Shown: positions 50,403-62,576 of the stretch, one piece after another
How positions within the stretch are numbered: the first letter of the stretch is position 1
Layout: each line of letters begins with the position of its first letter
Assembly (NCBI GenBank): GCA_963920635.1
Contig: OY987298.1
Location: 143,318,257 to 143,382,256, forward strand
DNA from: Pseudeuparius sepicola
Taxonomy: Eukaryota; Arthropoda; Insecta; Coleoptera; Anthribidae
DNA: 64,000 nt
Reading direction: 5' to 3'
Made by a program: the position numbers and the translations under genes
The notes under the pieces: generated by a model
What the model was told of the DNA's origin: nothing
The model's database searches: none
What the model saw: the letters and a program-made list of their open reading frames with translations, nothing else

Positions 50403-52395
50403 CAGTAAGGGGACCCAGCATTATACTTTCCAAAGTGAGGCCGTTTCTTTCCCCATTCTAATGGTCTCAATGATGCCAAGTATGCCATTTTATTGGAGAA
50501 TCTATGAATATAACAGGTACCTACTTTGATTGTTAGTAAAAATTAATAATGATTTCTAAAAATTAGGCTTGACAATGTTCTGTCAACAAACACAGAATAT
50601 GGCAAGTGCCAAATGAATCAAATTTATTTTATATTTGAATTTGGTTTCCTGCAATTATTTCCAGGAATTTAAGTAATATAAGTGTGGTAAGTCAGTGCCG
50701 ATTTTGCTTATTTGAGAATTTGTCGCTATTGTACCTTGTTACCAGGTTCCTCAAACCATTTGTAATTATGTAGGTATAATAGGTAATAGGTATGTACTTG
50801 AACTTTCTTCCCTTGTTGAATGTATCTACTCAAAGAACTTTCACAGATTTCGGGATGGACTAATAAGATTAGGTCTTGTACTTAGTTCTAATCATGTAGT
50901 TTTTCTGGGTGCTCACTTTTGTAATTTTATTTCTCTTCCAAGGTACCTCACAAACGTAAAATAAACTTATAGTTGTAGATAAAAACTGTTTAAAAACAGA
51001 CCTGACTGAAGCTACCTGCTTAATAATTTAAAATTTAGGAAATACCATTTTTGTTTTGAACTACTTACTTATGCGTAATGCCCACGTAATGGGAATTGTA
51101 GGGTTACTAAAGGTGAGACATGAAAAATCTGGTTGCAATTATTGGGACTACAACAGGCGGCCGCATTACCTTTAATTGACTATCTGGAAGTTAGAAAACT
51201 TAAAAATTGTGAACTATGATGGGAAATATTTTGCCTCCTTTGGAATCTATGGCACTGGCATGTCACATAAAACCTGATGGCAGTTGGACACTGACATATA
51301 ACAATAATAACATAACCTTGTACCAGCCCACTTATGTGGTCTCCTTGGAGATACACAGAAAACAAGGCTTCACTTTTTCCAGGGACCCTTTAAAGCAAGG
51401 GGACCCAGCACTATACTTTCCAAAGTGAGGCCGTTTCTTTCCCCATTCTAATGGTCTCAATGATGCCAACTATGCCATTTTATTGGAGAATCTATGGATA
51501 TAACAGGTACTTTGATTGTTAGTAAAAATTAATATTATTTCTAAAAATTAGACTTGACAATGTTCTGTCAACAAACACAGACTATGGCAAGTGCCAAATG
51601 AATCAAATTTATATTATATTTGAATTTGGCTTTCTGCAATTATTTCCAGGAATTTAAGTAATATAAGTAAGGTAAGTCAGTGCTGATTTTGCTTATTTGA
51701 GAATTTGTCGCTAACCAGGTTCCTCAAACCATTTGTAATATGTAGGTATAATAGGTACGTACTTGAACTTTCTTCCCTTGTTGAATGTATCTACCCAAAG
51801 AACTTTCACAGATTTCGGGATGGACTAATAAGATTAGGTCCTGTACTTAGTTTTAATCATGTAGTTTTTCTGGGTGCTCATTTTTGTAATTTTATTTCTC
51901 TCCCAAGGTACTTCACAAACGTAAAATGAACTTATAGTTATAGATAAAAACTGTTTAAAGAAAGACCTGACTGAACTACTTACTTATACGTAATGCCCAC
52001 GTAATGGGAATTACAGGATTACTAAAGGTGAGACAAGAAAAATCTGGTTGCAATTATTGGGACTACTACAGGTGGCCGCATTACCTTTAACTGACTATCT
52101 GGAAGTTTGAAAACTTAAAAATTGTGAATTATGATGGGAAATATTTTGCCTCCTTTGGAATCTATGGCACTGGCATGTCACATAAAACTTGATGGCAGTT
52201 GGACACTGACATATATAACATAACCTTGTACCAGCCCACTTATGTGGTCTCCTTGGAGATATACAGAAAACAAGGCTTCACTTTTCCTATGTGATAGACT
52301 GTGACATGCTGGGTCCCCTTATTTTAAAGAGTCCCTGACTTTTCCTATGTGATAGACTGTGACATGCTGGGTCCCCTTATTTTAAAGAGTCCCTG
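50403..52395 (-). mobile_element. hAT MITE family CAGGGACYC, copy C, split by copy D
   Basis: GTTGAAAT is exactly duplicated at 50395-50402 and 52396-52403. The left terminus keeps only CAG and then resumes at TAAGGGGACCC, a 13-bp deletion inside the terminal repeat. Copy D (51380-52337) sits inside, and the last 58 bp of copy C follow it. Confidence 0.9.
51380..52337 (-). mobile_element. hAT MITE family CAGGGACYC, copy D, nested in copy C
   Basis: 958 bp with both termini intact. Flanks ACTTTTTC (51372-51379) and ACTTTTCC (52338-52345) are the 8-bp duplication of copy C sequence, with one later change. It is in the same orientation as copy C. Confidence 0.92.
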
Positions 52396-52424
52396 GTTGA
52401 AATAGTGTTTCGTATTTTGTTTAG

Positions 52425-52551
52425 GTAACCTCATAGTGTACAACCTTATAGTGTACAACCTAGTAGTGTACAACCTCATAGTGCACAACCTCATAGTGTA
52501 CAACCCCATAGTGTACAACCTCAGAGTGTACAACCTTATAGTGTACAACAC
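52425..52551. repeat. Minisatellite, 15-bp CCTCATAGTGTACAA unit
   Basis: About eight units of cctcatagtgtacaa with few changes. Because the unit is a multiple of three, it gives a repetitive open frame (minus strand, LYTMR-type), not a gene. It follows copy C directly. Confidence 0.92.
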
Positions 52552-53335
52552 ACCACGTTTGTTCCGCTGGTTCTACGATGGTTTCTGCTTTTTGTACTGA
52601 CATGGTATGGTAGATTCTTGGTTTAAGCATGGCATGTGTATTCCTTCCAACAGTGTTTTAAGGACCTACATGCATAAAAAGAAACCGACTTCTCTTTGTT
52701 GTCCGCATGGATTAAACACATCGAATTGATAAGTACAATGGAAGTCGCACAGGTACCACTTTCATTGTTGTTTTTGGCAGCCAACTCTAGAGAGAGATAG
52801 GTTTCAAATGGCAATAAGTAAGACAAGGACGCCTAATGAACGTGTCAGCTGATTCAGGCAAAGGAGGTATATAGGGATGTTGCATATTAATGGCCGAATT
52901 TAATGGGTATGTTCCGTAATTCTCTTTATTGTATGATCTGTATTCCGAAATTCGGGGCTTGTTTGTAGGAATGAAAATTTTTCTATACTATAACCACAAT
53001 TATGTAAATATTGCACAGAAAAAAGTAGTGAATTGATTAAAAAATTACCTACATGGCAATTTTATGTACCTGGAAGTAAATTGAGACAAATAAAATACAA
53101 ATTCCAAAATAAAAGTTTATTTTAAAATAAAGGCGACAAAATATCTAGGATAAGGTATACATTTTCAACTTTAATTACTTATCTTAACTGATTTATTAAT
53201 TTTTAGGAAAAGCATGCAAGACAGGTAGCTTTTACATATTTTTATATAATTTTTAATGTTTAGGCATCTAACAAAAAGAATTAAGTACAAATAATTACCT
53301 TATTAAAGGAACCAGACTACGGAGAGCTAGGTTCA

Positions 53336-53723
53336 TTAGCACAATATTTTGCCAGTTTTTCCCTTGATAGAGTTTCTATCATGACTTGGAAAATAAAAAA
53401 CTGTAATTACATACTTTTTAAGTTTGCGCTGCCCAAAATTCTCTATGAAATCGCTCTCGATAAATTGTTAACTACAAATTCAAGTAAATACTTGTAGACA
53501 GTACAAAATTTTTCCCTTTTATTGCTGCAATCCACTTGTCTCTAATATCACCTTATCTCTTGGAAAACTGCAAAGTTATTAGCAAAGATTTTTAAGACTT
53601 ACGAATGAAAAGAAACCCCACTATTCTTATTCTTTCCGCCCCGTTTGGTACATCCAAATACACAACAGGAGTTGATCCTCTTTTTTGTAATTTACAACTT
53701 GAACAGAGAGAATATAGCCACAT
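53336..53723 (-). CDS. Candidate two-exon small protein (61 aa), unknown function
   Basis: On the minus strand a TATAAA (53802-53797) lies 74 nt before an ATG at 53723. Exon 1 (53723-53603) ends in a strong donor (C|GTAAGTC). An acceptor TTACAG leads to exon 2 (53400-53336) and a stop; AATAAA lies near 53120. The product begins MWLYSLCSSCKLQKRGST and ends in a hydrophobic stretch plus a basic tail (VGFLFILFYFPSHDRNSIKG). A second acceptor 16 bp further on also gives an open frame, so the splice match may be luck. I recognise no family. Confidence 0.3.
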
Positions 53724-54733
53724 AGCTAAATTAAATTTTCTCTCAGATCTAAAAATAATATTAAACCGAACACCAACTAAGAAAACTCAACGCCGTTTTA
53801 TACGAAACTGACACCACGACACGAACTCAAATCAAATATAAATAATACAATAATAATTACTCCTATTGAACCTATTCGTATTGGGACTTGGGACAGAAGG
53901 AAAATTAAAATGACGTTTGACAACGGAACTCGTTTGAAGCACAGGACACAAAAGTAGAAAGTTAGGACAAACACCTCTTTTGTGTTATGTGGTTTTTGCC
54001 GGAATCAGCTGATTTATTTACTATTTCACTTACTCAAGTTTGGCTGCCAGTTTCTCTCTCTACACTCCTTCCATCTACTTGTCAATTCAATGATTAAACA
54101 GTAGAGATCTGCCCACAGCTGCTCGCATGGCGGGAGTACCGGGAATCTTGGAGGTTATCTTCCGCTAATTGGACACAAGTCATTACGTTTTTTTTCTTCT
54201 TCGTCGTGCGCATAACCTTCCTTGTACAGCGTCCGCGCGGACGCGTCGACGGATGGACAGGTATGCCGTCGTGGTGGCTATCGGACGTCTATCTCGAGTA
54301 ATTCGACGTCGAACGTGGATAGATAACATAGGCGCACGTAGCGCCTGACGTTCGCATGGCAGCGGAAGAAAAAAGTCGGTATATTACGCTATAATGAAGT
54401 ACACTGGAAAATGTGAAATTTTTCTTGGAATATGGTGCAACAAAATAGTAGGTATATTTCATTACGAATCCAGAAAGCAGGCTTCTTCTGTTGACGACAA
54501 GTAAACCGTGCTAGCACGGGAAAAGCAGAAAATATGCGCATTTCTGTATTTGTCCCTTAGATTTTTTTGATGTGTGTATTTATGGTACAGTTATTATTAT
54601 TGTAAATATGTAAGTTAGGACGGGGCAACGATACATTTTTGAAATCTGCAGGTTGGTTTTTGTTAATAATTATAACGGTGCACACAGAAAAATATATTTT
54701 CAAAATAAAAATTTAAATTTTATTAAAAATATA

Positions 54734-56262
54734 CAGGGTGAATTTTTTTCGATGCCCCCTATGGGGATCTCGGAAACTATCAGAGCTAGAACAAAGGTTA
54801 ATTGGGGAAATAATTTAAGTTTTAAATGCTCAATCTAATGCCCATTTTGGATTTTTAAAAAAGTTCACGGCTCACTAGATATTTTGAAAAAAGTTATTTG
54901 TTGCTATTTCTTCAGATCTCTGTAGCTCTGTTATTTCTGATTATACAGAAAAACTGTAGAGACAAAAATTGTAGATAATTTTGGGCTTAATAAGATAATC
55001 TGATCCAATTTTTTTATGTTGTTTGTGATTTTTGAGATATGACATAAACTTTTGTTTTTTTAAATATAAATCATAGTTGGCTGTGGCCTTATAAAATCGG
55101 CCACTTTTTGAGCTTTCCGAACATATAATACTCGGCATAGTTATTACAAAAAATAAAAGAGCTATGGCTAATTTTCTGATTTTTTTTTTAAATTTTCACA
55201 TAGTCAGCCATGGAATATTTTCATAGTTACGTTCTATTTTATAATTAGACATACTTAAAACTTTCTAATATTTTGTTTTTAGCTGGTAACAAAATGTAAG
55301 AAAATAAAACAAAAATTAAAAAACTCAAATTCAAATTATTATTATTTTAAAAGGTCGCCTTTTAAAATAAAAAATGTGTTCAAACAATCCACCATTATTA
55401 TTTATGCAAATATTGCATCTTTTTAAAGCTGAATTTGTCGCCTTTCTTAGAGAGCGCCTGTCAATACTGGCAATTGGTTCTAAAACAGCTGCTCTTAATT
55501 TAGTAATTGTCTCATACTTTATTTTGCACTGTTCCCCACAAAAAGAAATCCAAAACAGACAAATCAGGGGATCGGGTCTGCCAGGAAATGGGTCTATTTC
55601 TCCCTATCCAACTATTTGGATAGAGCTGATCTAGGTAATTTCTTACGGGCAAGTAATTATGTGGTGGAGCTCCATCATGATAATTTTTATTTTATTTTGT
55701 TACATTTTTTCACCAGCTAAAAATAAAATATTTGAAAGTTTGAAGTATGTCTTATTATACAATAGAACGTAATTATGAAAATATTCCATGGCTGACTATG
55801 TAAAAATTAAAAAAAAAACAGAAAATTAATCATAGCTCTTTAATTTTTTGTAATAACTATTCCGAGTATTATATCTTTAGAAAGCTCAAAAAATGGCCGA
55901 TTTTATAAGGCCACAGCCAACTATGATTTACATTTAAAAAAACAGAAGTTTATGTCATATCTCAAAAATCACAAACAACATAAAAAATTGGATAAGATTA
56001 TCTTATTAAGCCCAAAATTATATAGAATTTTTGTCTCTACAGTTTTTCTGTATAATCAGAAATAACGGAGCTGCAGAGATCTGAAGAAATAGCAAAAAAT
56101 CACGTTTTTCGAAATTTCTAATGAGCCGTGAACTTTTTTAAAAATCCAAAAGGGGCATTAGATTGAGCATTCAAAACTGCAATTCTTTACCCATTTAACC
56201 TTTGTTCTAGCTCTGCTAGTTTCCGAGATCCCCATAGTTGGCATCGAAAAAAACTCACCCTG
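54734..56262. mobile_element. Long-TIR element, CAGGGTG ends, Tc1/mariner-related (intact copy)
   Basis: TA lies at 54732-54733 and 56263-56264. Arms of about 600 bp start CAGGGTGAATTTTTTTCGAT. This is the better-preserved partner of 8613-10005. The centre (about 55400-55640, minus strand) encodes the same transposase fragment, including SPDLSVLDFFLWG-type residues with changes. Confidence 0.85.
55400..55640 (-). pseudogene. Tc1/mariner-like transposase fragment, copy 2
   Basis: Homologous to 9250-9442: the minus strand reads around PDLSVLDFFLWG, followed by a deletion before the YETITKLRAAVLEPIA region. Frames are interrupted. It preserves only the end of the catalytic domain. Confidence 0.65.
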
Positions 56263-56532
56263 TATAAATATTCAATTCAAAATTAATAATATCAACCTAA
56301 AGCAAAACGAGATTTCATTGAAAAATTATAAAAAATTTACGGAATGTTCTCAATTCAAGAAGCAGTTTGATTAACTTGAAACTACACTGAACTTGCCTTG
56401 AATAAATCCTCTAATCACACTTTGAAATGCTTATAGCTTCAAGAATAACATCCAACATCTGAATTTGAGAATAGCGTTATATTCAATTATCCATAATCTA
56501 AATTTGAAAATAACATTATATTCAAATATTTA

Positions 56533-56801
56533 TTTAAAAACAAGCTTTAAAATAAGTTTAGATTTTCGTTAAGATACCTAATTCAATTCCAAATTGCGAC
56601 AAGTTTTTGCAAATTGAAAAGCTTGTCTCGCGAAATAATGTTTATGAAAGTAGGTACCAATTAATTTTATTGGACAGTGATAGTGAAAAGCTTTTCAATT
56701 AGTAAAAACTTGTCGCAATTTGCACTTGAATTGTCTTAACGAAAACCCAAACTTATTTTATTCGTTTTAGTACACGGCCTAAATAAAAGCTTGTTTTTAA
56801 A
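56533..56801. repeat. Inverted repeat, arms about 100 bp
   Basis: aacaagctttaaaataagtt, with gattttcgttaaga, pairs with the right arm tcttaacgaaaacccaaact and taaaagcttgtttttaaa; caagtttttgcaaattgaaa is also mirrored. No target duplication identified. Confidence 0.65.
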
Positions 56802-56879
56802 AAGGTTTTTTATTTTCAATTTTATTTTGTGCCTTTTAGTACTTATTTGATTCCCATGTCAGGTGGGTGGTAAAGAAAT

Positions 56880-57125
56880 TTAGTCCGCCATCTTGCGGCA
56901 GCCGCCATATTGGATTTCGTATGAAGTCATTCACCTAATTGTTTTCTACCCGTCGAGCCCTTTCATTTGATACCCATTTGGGTATCAAATAGGTAATCGA
57001 CAGCGCCCATATTGAATTTAGTGTGATGTCACTAACTTTTTCGTTTTCTACTCTTCAAGCCGTTTCGTTTGACACCCTTATTAAGGGCGTTGACAAAAAA
57101 TGCATCATCCGCCATCTTGGAGCGG
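56880..57125. repeat. Degenerate CCGCCATCTTG / GCCGCCATATTGGA units
   Basis: Three diverged units of about 110 bp contain (gc)cgccatattggatttcgt, gatgtcact and cgtttcatttgacaccc. This word set is a common dispersed insect repeat. No coding sequence. Confidence 0.55.
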
Positions 57126-58930
57126 CGGCCATTTTGAAAGTATTACAACATTGACTATTGCATATTGTATTGTCACCGGAACTAAAGCAGTATGCAAAAT
57201 TTCAACTCAATCGGATGTGAGGAAGTGGTTCTAATTAAAATATTCGGCCCACACATAGGTACATACTAACAGGGCAAGTTAAATAAAAACTTGTAAAGAC
57301 GAAAGTTTCTTCTTAAATTCCATAAAATTAGTTTCATCAAGGTGTAATCATTTTCTTAGTGTTTATAATTGAGCAGAACCAACAACTTAATTGCAATTTT
57401 AAATTTTATAGCCATGTGATTGGTTGGGCAGATTTGTCCAGTATAATAAAATAGTTGTTAAATACTGTTTCGTGTTTGTGAATAATTCCCACGGCTAATA
57501 CCATCTACTTTTTGTATTCCGTTCATTCGGAACCTTTTAATAATCTTACATATTTACCTACTTCATACACTTATTTTTTAATAATTTCGGAAGGACCTTT
57601 CTCAGCTCTATCGAAATTCTGAAGGCGAGACCCAAATAAGAAAGCTTCAAGGACATATATATGCCGACCTCGGGCCTGACATCTGCAAATCCCATATCAG
57701 ATTAGGAGCCTCTGTATAAGGGACCCCAATTTGTGCAGTTTTATCTGGATGTCTCTGTATCTGAGGACGATCCTTTGTCAGTTTCATCCTGGATTTGTGT
57801 CTGAATCGACGCTTATCTCTTAGCCCCGCCTGAAGCAACCGAAAATGTGTAAATTCCCGGGTATTTCCAATGTACCATGTAACAGCATTATTCTACAAAT
57901 TATGCATTAAGTCTAAAAGTAAATTTACCTGATATGTCACAAAAACACCCCTCGTAACTTGTAACTTTGTTCATCTTTTTTTTCCCGGAACAATGTAAAA
58001 AGTCAGTTAAACCTTAATTTTTTTTGTCCACAGTACTACAACTGTAACGTAAATAAACCCTATTACATTATTTTGTTTAGGATTTTGTTAGATGTGTAAT
58101 GGTTTACGTTACGATTTTGACGCTTTTTTTAGGAATAGAAAGATGTTATATAGTTTGTGGAGGACGCTGCCTCTCTTTAGTTTTTATTCTTCGATTTGCT
58201 CAGGCGCCAGTTTTTTATAGTGGTATGCTCCACTTGTCTTTTCTCGGATAGTTCAGTGAAGAAGAAAATTCCAAAGTCCGTTTAGCTATTTTGTTTTGTT
58301 TGTTCTATTGGGACTATGGAGTAAATAAGACAATAGACAAGTTTTTACAATTTATTTTTCAATATTACGTACAACACGATACCAGTTTATTATTCTCAAT
58401 AGATTAGTAATATTCGAAAATCAATAACAACAGAATCAAATAATTATAACAAAATCATATACTACAACAAAAGTCGAACTGTGCCACAACGAGAAAAATA
58501 AAATATTTTTGGCAAATGAAAAACTCCTAATTTATTATTGAGGCGAAATAATACCATACAAATACACCTGTGAACAAATTAATCTGATTAATAATTTTTG
58601 AATTCGCGGCCACCGACAGTCTATTCTGTGAGACGGAAACTAGGCGTAGGAAATGCAACTAAATAATCTAACTAGTATAGAAACGGTGGTCTGACAACAC
58701 GGCGCGTAATTGTGAAGTGCGGGTAATAAGAGAAAATCGGAAAATTGTGATATCTACGGTTATAAACTATAAGCAAGAAACTCTCTCCGTATCAAACAAT
58801 GTGGCCCATAACACTTTACTATAGGCCTTTAGGTGACGGCGGCAGATTTTAGAAAAGAAAATTAGATAAAACGGATTCAGTGGTGCCGTCTGACAAGCGC
58901 GGTTTATTTTATTTCTTTAATTCTCAGTAT
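57126..58930. other. Non-genic stretch
   Basis: A minus-strand frame at 57838-57647 shows no motif I know. AT-rich sequence follows. The block from about 58330 may belong with the tandem repeat to its right (retroelement leader?), but nothing coding is attached. Confidence 0.35.
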
Positions 58931-58940
58931 TTCTAGAAGG

Positions 58941-59370
58941 GCCTGGCCTCTTGCCTAGCAGTACCAAAAATTGGGACTCGGCGGACAATGGCCGGCAGCT
59001 AGACCCGAGATCAAGTGGAAAAATAGCCTGTAGTCGACTTTTCAGGTTACGTAACGGCCCGGCCGCTTGCCTGGCAGTACAAGTACTCTACAATAGCAAT
59101 GGCCAGCAACGAAAACTTATATACCTGGAATTAGTCGAAAAAAAAAAAAATTTAGTTTGACTTCTGGCTTTGCAGAGTACCGACCTGGCCGCTTGTCTAG
59201 CAGTACCAAAAATTTGCACTCCACGGACAATGGCCGGCAGTTACACCTGACGTCAAGTACAAACTATTTATCTGTTGATCTCGGATTTTGCAACGGACCT
59301 GGCCTCTTGCCTATGGCAGTACTAGGACTCTACAATAGCAAGGGCCGGCCAGTTAAACCTGATATCACCT
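58941..59370. repeat. Higher-order tandem repeat: two 240-bp dimers of about 118-bp units
   Basis: Units begin gcctggcc(t/g)cttgcctagc at 58941, 59057, 59182 and 59296. Units 1 and 3 share ggacaatggccggcag and tcaagt. Units 2 and 4 share actctacaatagcaa and ggccgg/ggccag. The real period is therefore a dimer of about 240 bp. It is GC-rich against its surroundings. Confidence 0.8.
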
Positions 59371-60200
59371 TTTTATAAATGACAAAATTCAAACAAAGAA
59401 AATACCTTGGGCACTATAGCAAAATGAAATGGTTATCATACAAGAGTTTCTTACCTATACTGCTAAATCGGCGGTCGATCAAAATCTGATTCATTAGTAT
59501 TTTTCGGTTCCCCTTTTATACCCGAGTCCGGCCGGGCTGGTGGGGTCGGAAAAAAGAGCCCGGTTGCTATGCCGGCATCGAGGTTTGGTGCGCGGTGCGA
59601 AATACATAAAAAAAACTAGAAAAATCTCATACACCAATAGCCGGCGATGCGACGCAGCTTCCGATAATAAGACTAAATAGTATGAATAGATTGAATCGGT
59701 TTTCCAAAAAGAAACGCGTCTCTAGCCTTAAAAATAACGATTATTTCCTACTACATATATTTTCAAAAATATTGCCCGCCTACAATCAATAGCGACTTTT
59801 AAAACACGGTATATAAAATACGAAAATACGGAAAATAAGATTTTGTTCAAATGAAAATATATTACTTGGTTTTTATGCATCTATCTAGCCGGTGAAAATA
59901 ATAAAAATACTAGGCGCGGTGCGGTCGGCAGAAAAAAATTAAAAATACGTTCCTTTCTAGTAAAAAAAAACGAACTTCGTTACACAACTTTGTACATAAT
60001 ATTATAACTTCCACACAAGTCATAACGACTTGTTTTGCAGATTGTTCTTGATAGTCCTTTTTTGCATTGAGATCATTAAACCACTCTTATCATTTCGCAA
60101 GATCATTTTGCGACAACAGTTTTGCTTCTACTACGTAGCGAGTAAACATGTTGCCACTTTGCAATCTCAGTAGGTACGCTTTTACATACGATTTTTGGTT
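59371..60200. other. Non-genic stretch, GC-rich patches
   Basis: A patch at 59520-59660 (gagtccggccgggctggtgg) and a gcgcggtgcg motif recurring near 59590 and 59915 may be the tail of the tandem-repeat unit. No open frame of note. A lone CAGGGTG end lies at 60204. Confidence 0.4.
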
Positions 60201-60574
60201 ATACAGGGTGGCTTATACACTGTGTCCTGTTTTTCATGTATACATCCTTAAAGTCTAAGTAGGCTGTAGGCTGCTGGAATTGAAGGGCTGAAATAACCCT
60301 GAAAGGTTATAATTTGCGAAGTATTGGTTTGACCTTGCCGCGAAATCCTGGCCTACTGCGATTTTTTTAAAGGGATGCCTTTTTCGAAAAACCATATTAG
60401 GCATTTTTTATTTAAAACCTGACACCACAGCGTTAATCAGGACACACTAAAACCCCCACAAATCAGATTTGAACAAAAAATATACGATGATGAGCAAAGA
60501 TGGAACAAAAAACACCAACTCAAAATACTGAATTTTTGGGGTCCCACTACAAAAACATATTTTCTAAATAAATA

Positions 60575-61254
60575 CAGGGTGTCCGGAAATAAATGCACCA
60601 ATTTGAAAAATTAAAAAGAAAAATGGAAAATATGACGAAAAGTTCATGTGAACATGGGTCCGCAGATGTTTGGTTTTCGAGATGCAGGGTGTTGAAATTG
60701 AAATTTTATTTTTAATTTTTTTAAGTAACTTTTTGAGACGACAAAATTTTCTTGCAAAATTTGGTAGCCGGGGTTTTTTTTGGGAAGAGGAGTCATAATT
60801 TGGTATTATTTTTGGTGCAATCCGCTCTCATTATTTAATTTAATTTGCCTTAATTTTTGACAGTAAACTTTTAAGACATTTTGTGAATGAATCCTTTTCC
60901 CACATGTTTTCTAAGCAAAAAAGGTATACTTGGTGAATAACGCCAAAGGTGACTGTTTTCGAGAAATTTTCAAATTTCTGCATCGATGCAGGAGCATATC
61001 GACACTCGTATGCAATTAAATTCAACATAAAATTTTAATAAACAAGCACATTTATTTTTTGACAGTTTAATTAACTTCTTGTTGTTGTTTTTTTGCAAGA
61101 AAATTTTGTCGTCCCAAAAAATCGCAAATAAATTTTCAATTTCAACAACCTGCATCTCAAAAACCAAACATCTGCGGATTTATGTTCATATGAACTTTTC
61201 GTCATATTTTTCCATTTTTCTTTTTAATTTTTTAAGTTATTACCGGACACCCTG
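60575..61254. mobile_element. Foldback MITE, CAGGGTGTCCGG ends, TA target
   Basis: TA borders both ends. Arms of about 190 bp start CAGGGTGTCCGGAAATAA / CAGGGTGTCCGGTAATAA. An inner gatgcagggtgttgaaattg repeats the terminus motif, as in the element at 4479, with which it also shares atgacgaaaagttcat and catgggtcc(gc). Confidence 0.85.
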
Positions 61255-61329
61255 TATAACATAAAAATAATTCTTCTTCGAACCAGTAAAATCTATCCAT
61301 TTAATTTAATTAGTTGAGGAAAAGCATAG

Positions 61330-62523
61330 TGAGGAATTCAATCAAATAGACAATTATTTTGTCAACAGAACAGTAATTAATTTATCTAACAGAGAACTTA
61401 CCATTTCAGAAAAGTTAGTTTTGGCAAAAGGGTTAAATTTTTCTGTTGTTGACAACAAAATTTCTAAGCTTGACATAGTAGCATCGGTAGAGGAAACAGC
61501 TCAAGCATTACCTGAGGAATTAGGTCAAGAATTTAGAGTCAGGTCAAAAATAATCTTAGAAAAAGATTTTAAACCAAAGTCAAATATTTCAAAGGAAGAA
61601 AAAGTAGCAATTAGATCACTTAAATCAAATAGGATAATTAAAATATTACCAGCAGATAAAGGAAATGCAACTGTTATTTTAGAAAAAACTGTGTATGATA
61701 ATAAATTAAATGATTTATTAAATGAAGGAACTTACAAGAAGATAAACAAAGACCCTACAACTTCAATAGAAACTAAAATATACAAAACACTGTATAAATA
61801 CCGCTAACAAATGACACAGAGACAAAGGACACTCTTAACTCCGCATCATTCAAAACCTCCACACTTATACGGATTACCAAAAATACACCAAACTAACATT
61901 CCTCTTCGCCCCATTGTAAGTTGTGATTCGTTAGCAAAATATTTACTTAAAATTGTTAATCCGTTAGTAGGAAACTCAAATTCATTTATCAGAAACAGTA
62001 ATCATTTTCTAGAAAAAATTAGGGAACATCAATTTCCGGATAATTATATATTAGCTAGTTTTGATGTGGTTAGTCTTTTTACAAATGTCCCTGTTGACAA
62101 ATCATTGAATATTTTACGCAGAAAGTTAGAAAGTGATCAGACTTTAGTAGAAAGGACAAATTTGAATATAGATGCAATATTAGAACTAACAACACTATGT
62201 GTTAAAACCACTTATTTTCAACTAGGAAATGAATTTTACAACAAAATGAATTGACTAGATATGTTCACCAACCTAATGTTTGGTGGAGATATGTAGATGA
62301 CATATTTGTTATATGGGAACATGGAGTAGATGAGTTAAATTCATTATTAAATTTTATAAACTCTCAAGAACCTTCTATTAAGTTTACCTTAGAAATTGAA
62401 AATAATAATGAATTACCTTTCTTAGATGTTTCTATACTGAAATCAGATAATATAGAAACTAGTGTCTATAGAAAACCAACACATACTAATAGATATCTCC
62501 ATTTCAACTCCATTTCAACTCCA

Positions 62524-62576
<53 letters not shown>

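Noticed and set aside
53605..53811. 68-codon plus-strand frame
   Set aside because: It lies antisense over the candidate small gene and lacks promoter, splice or family support.
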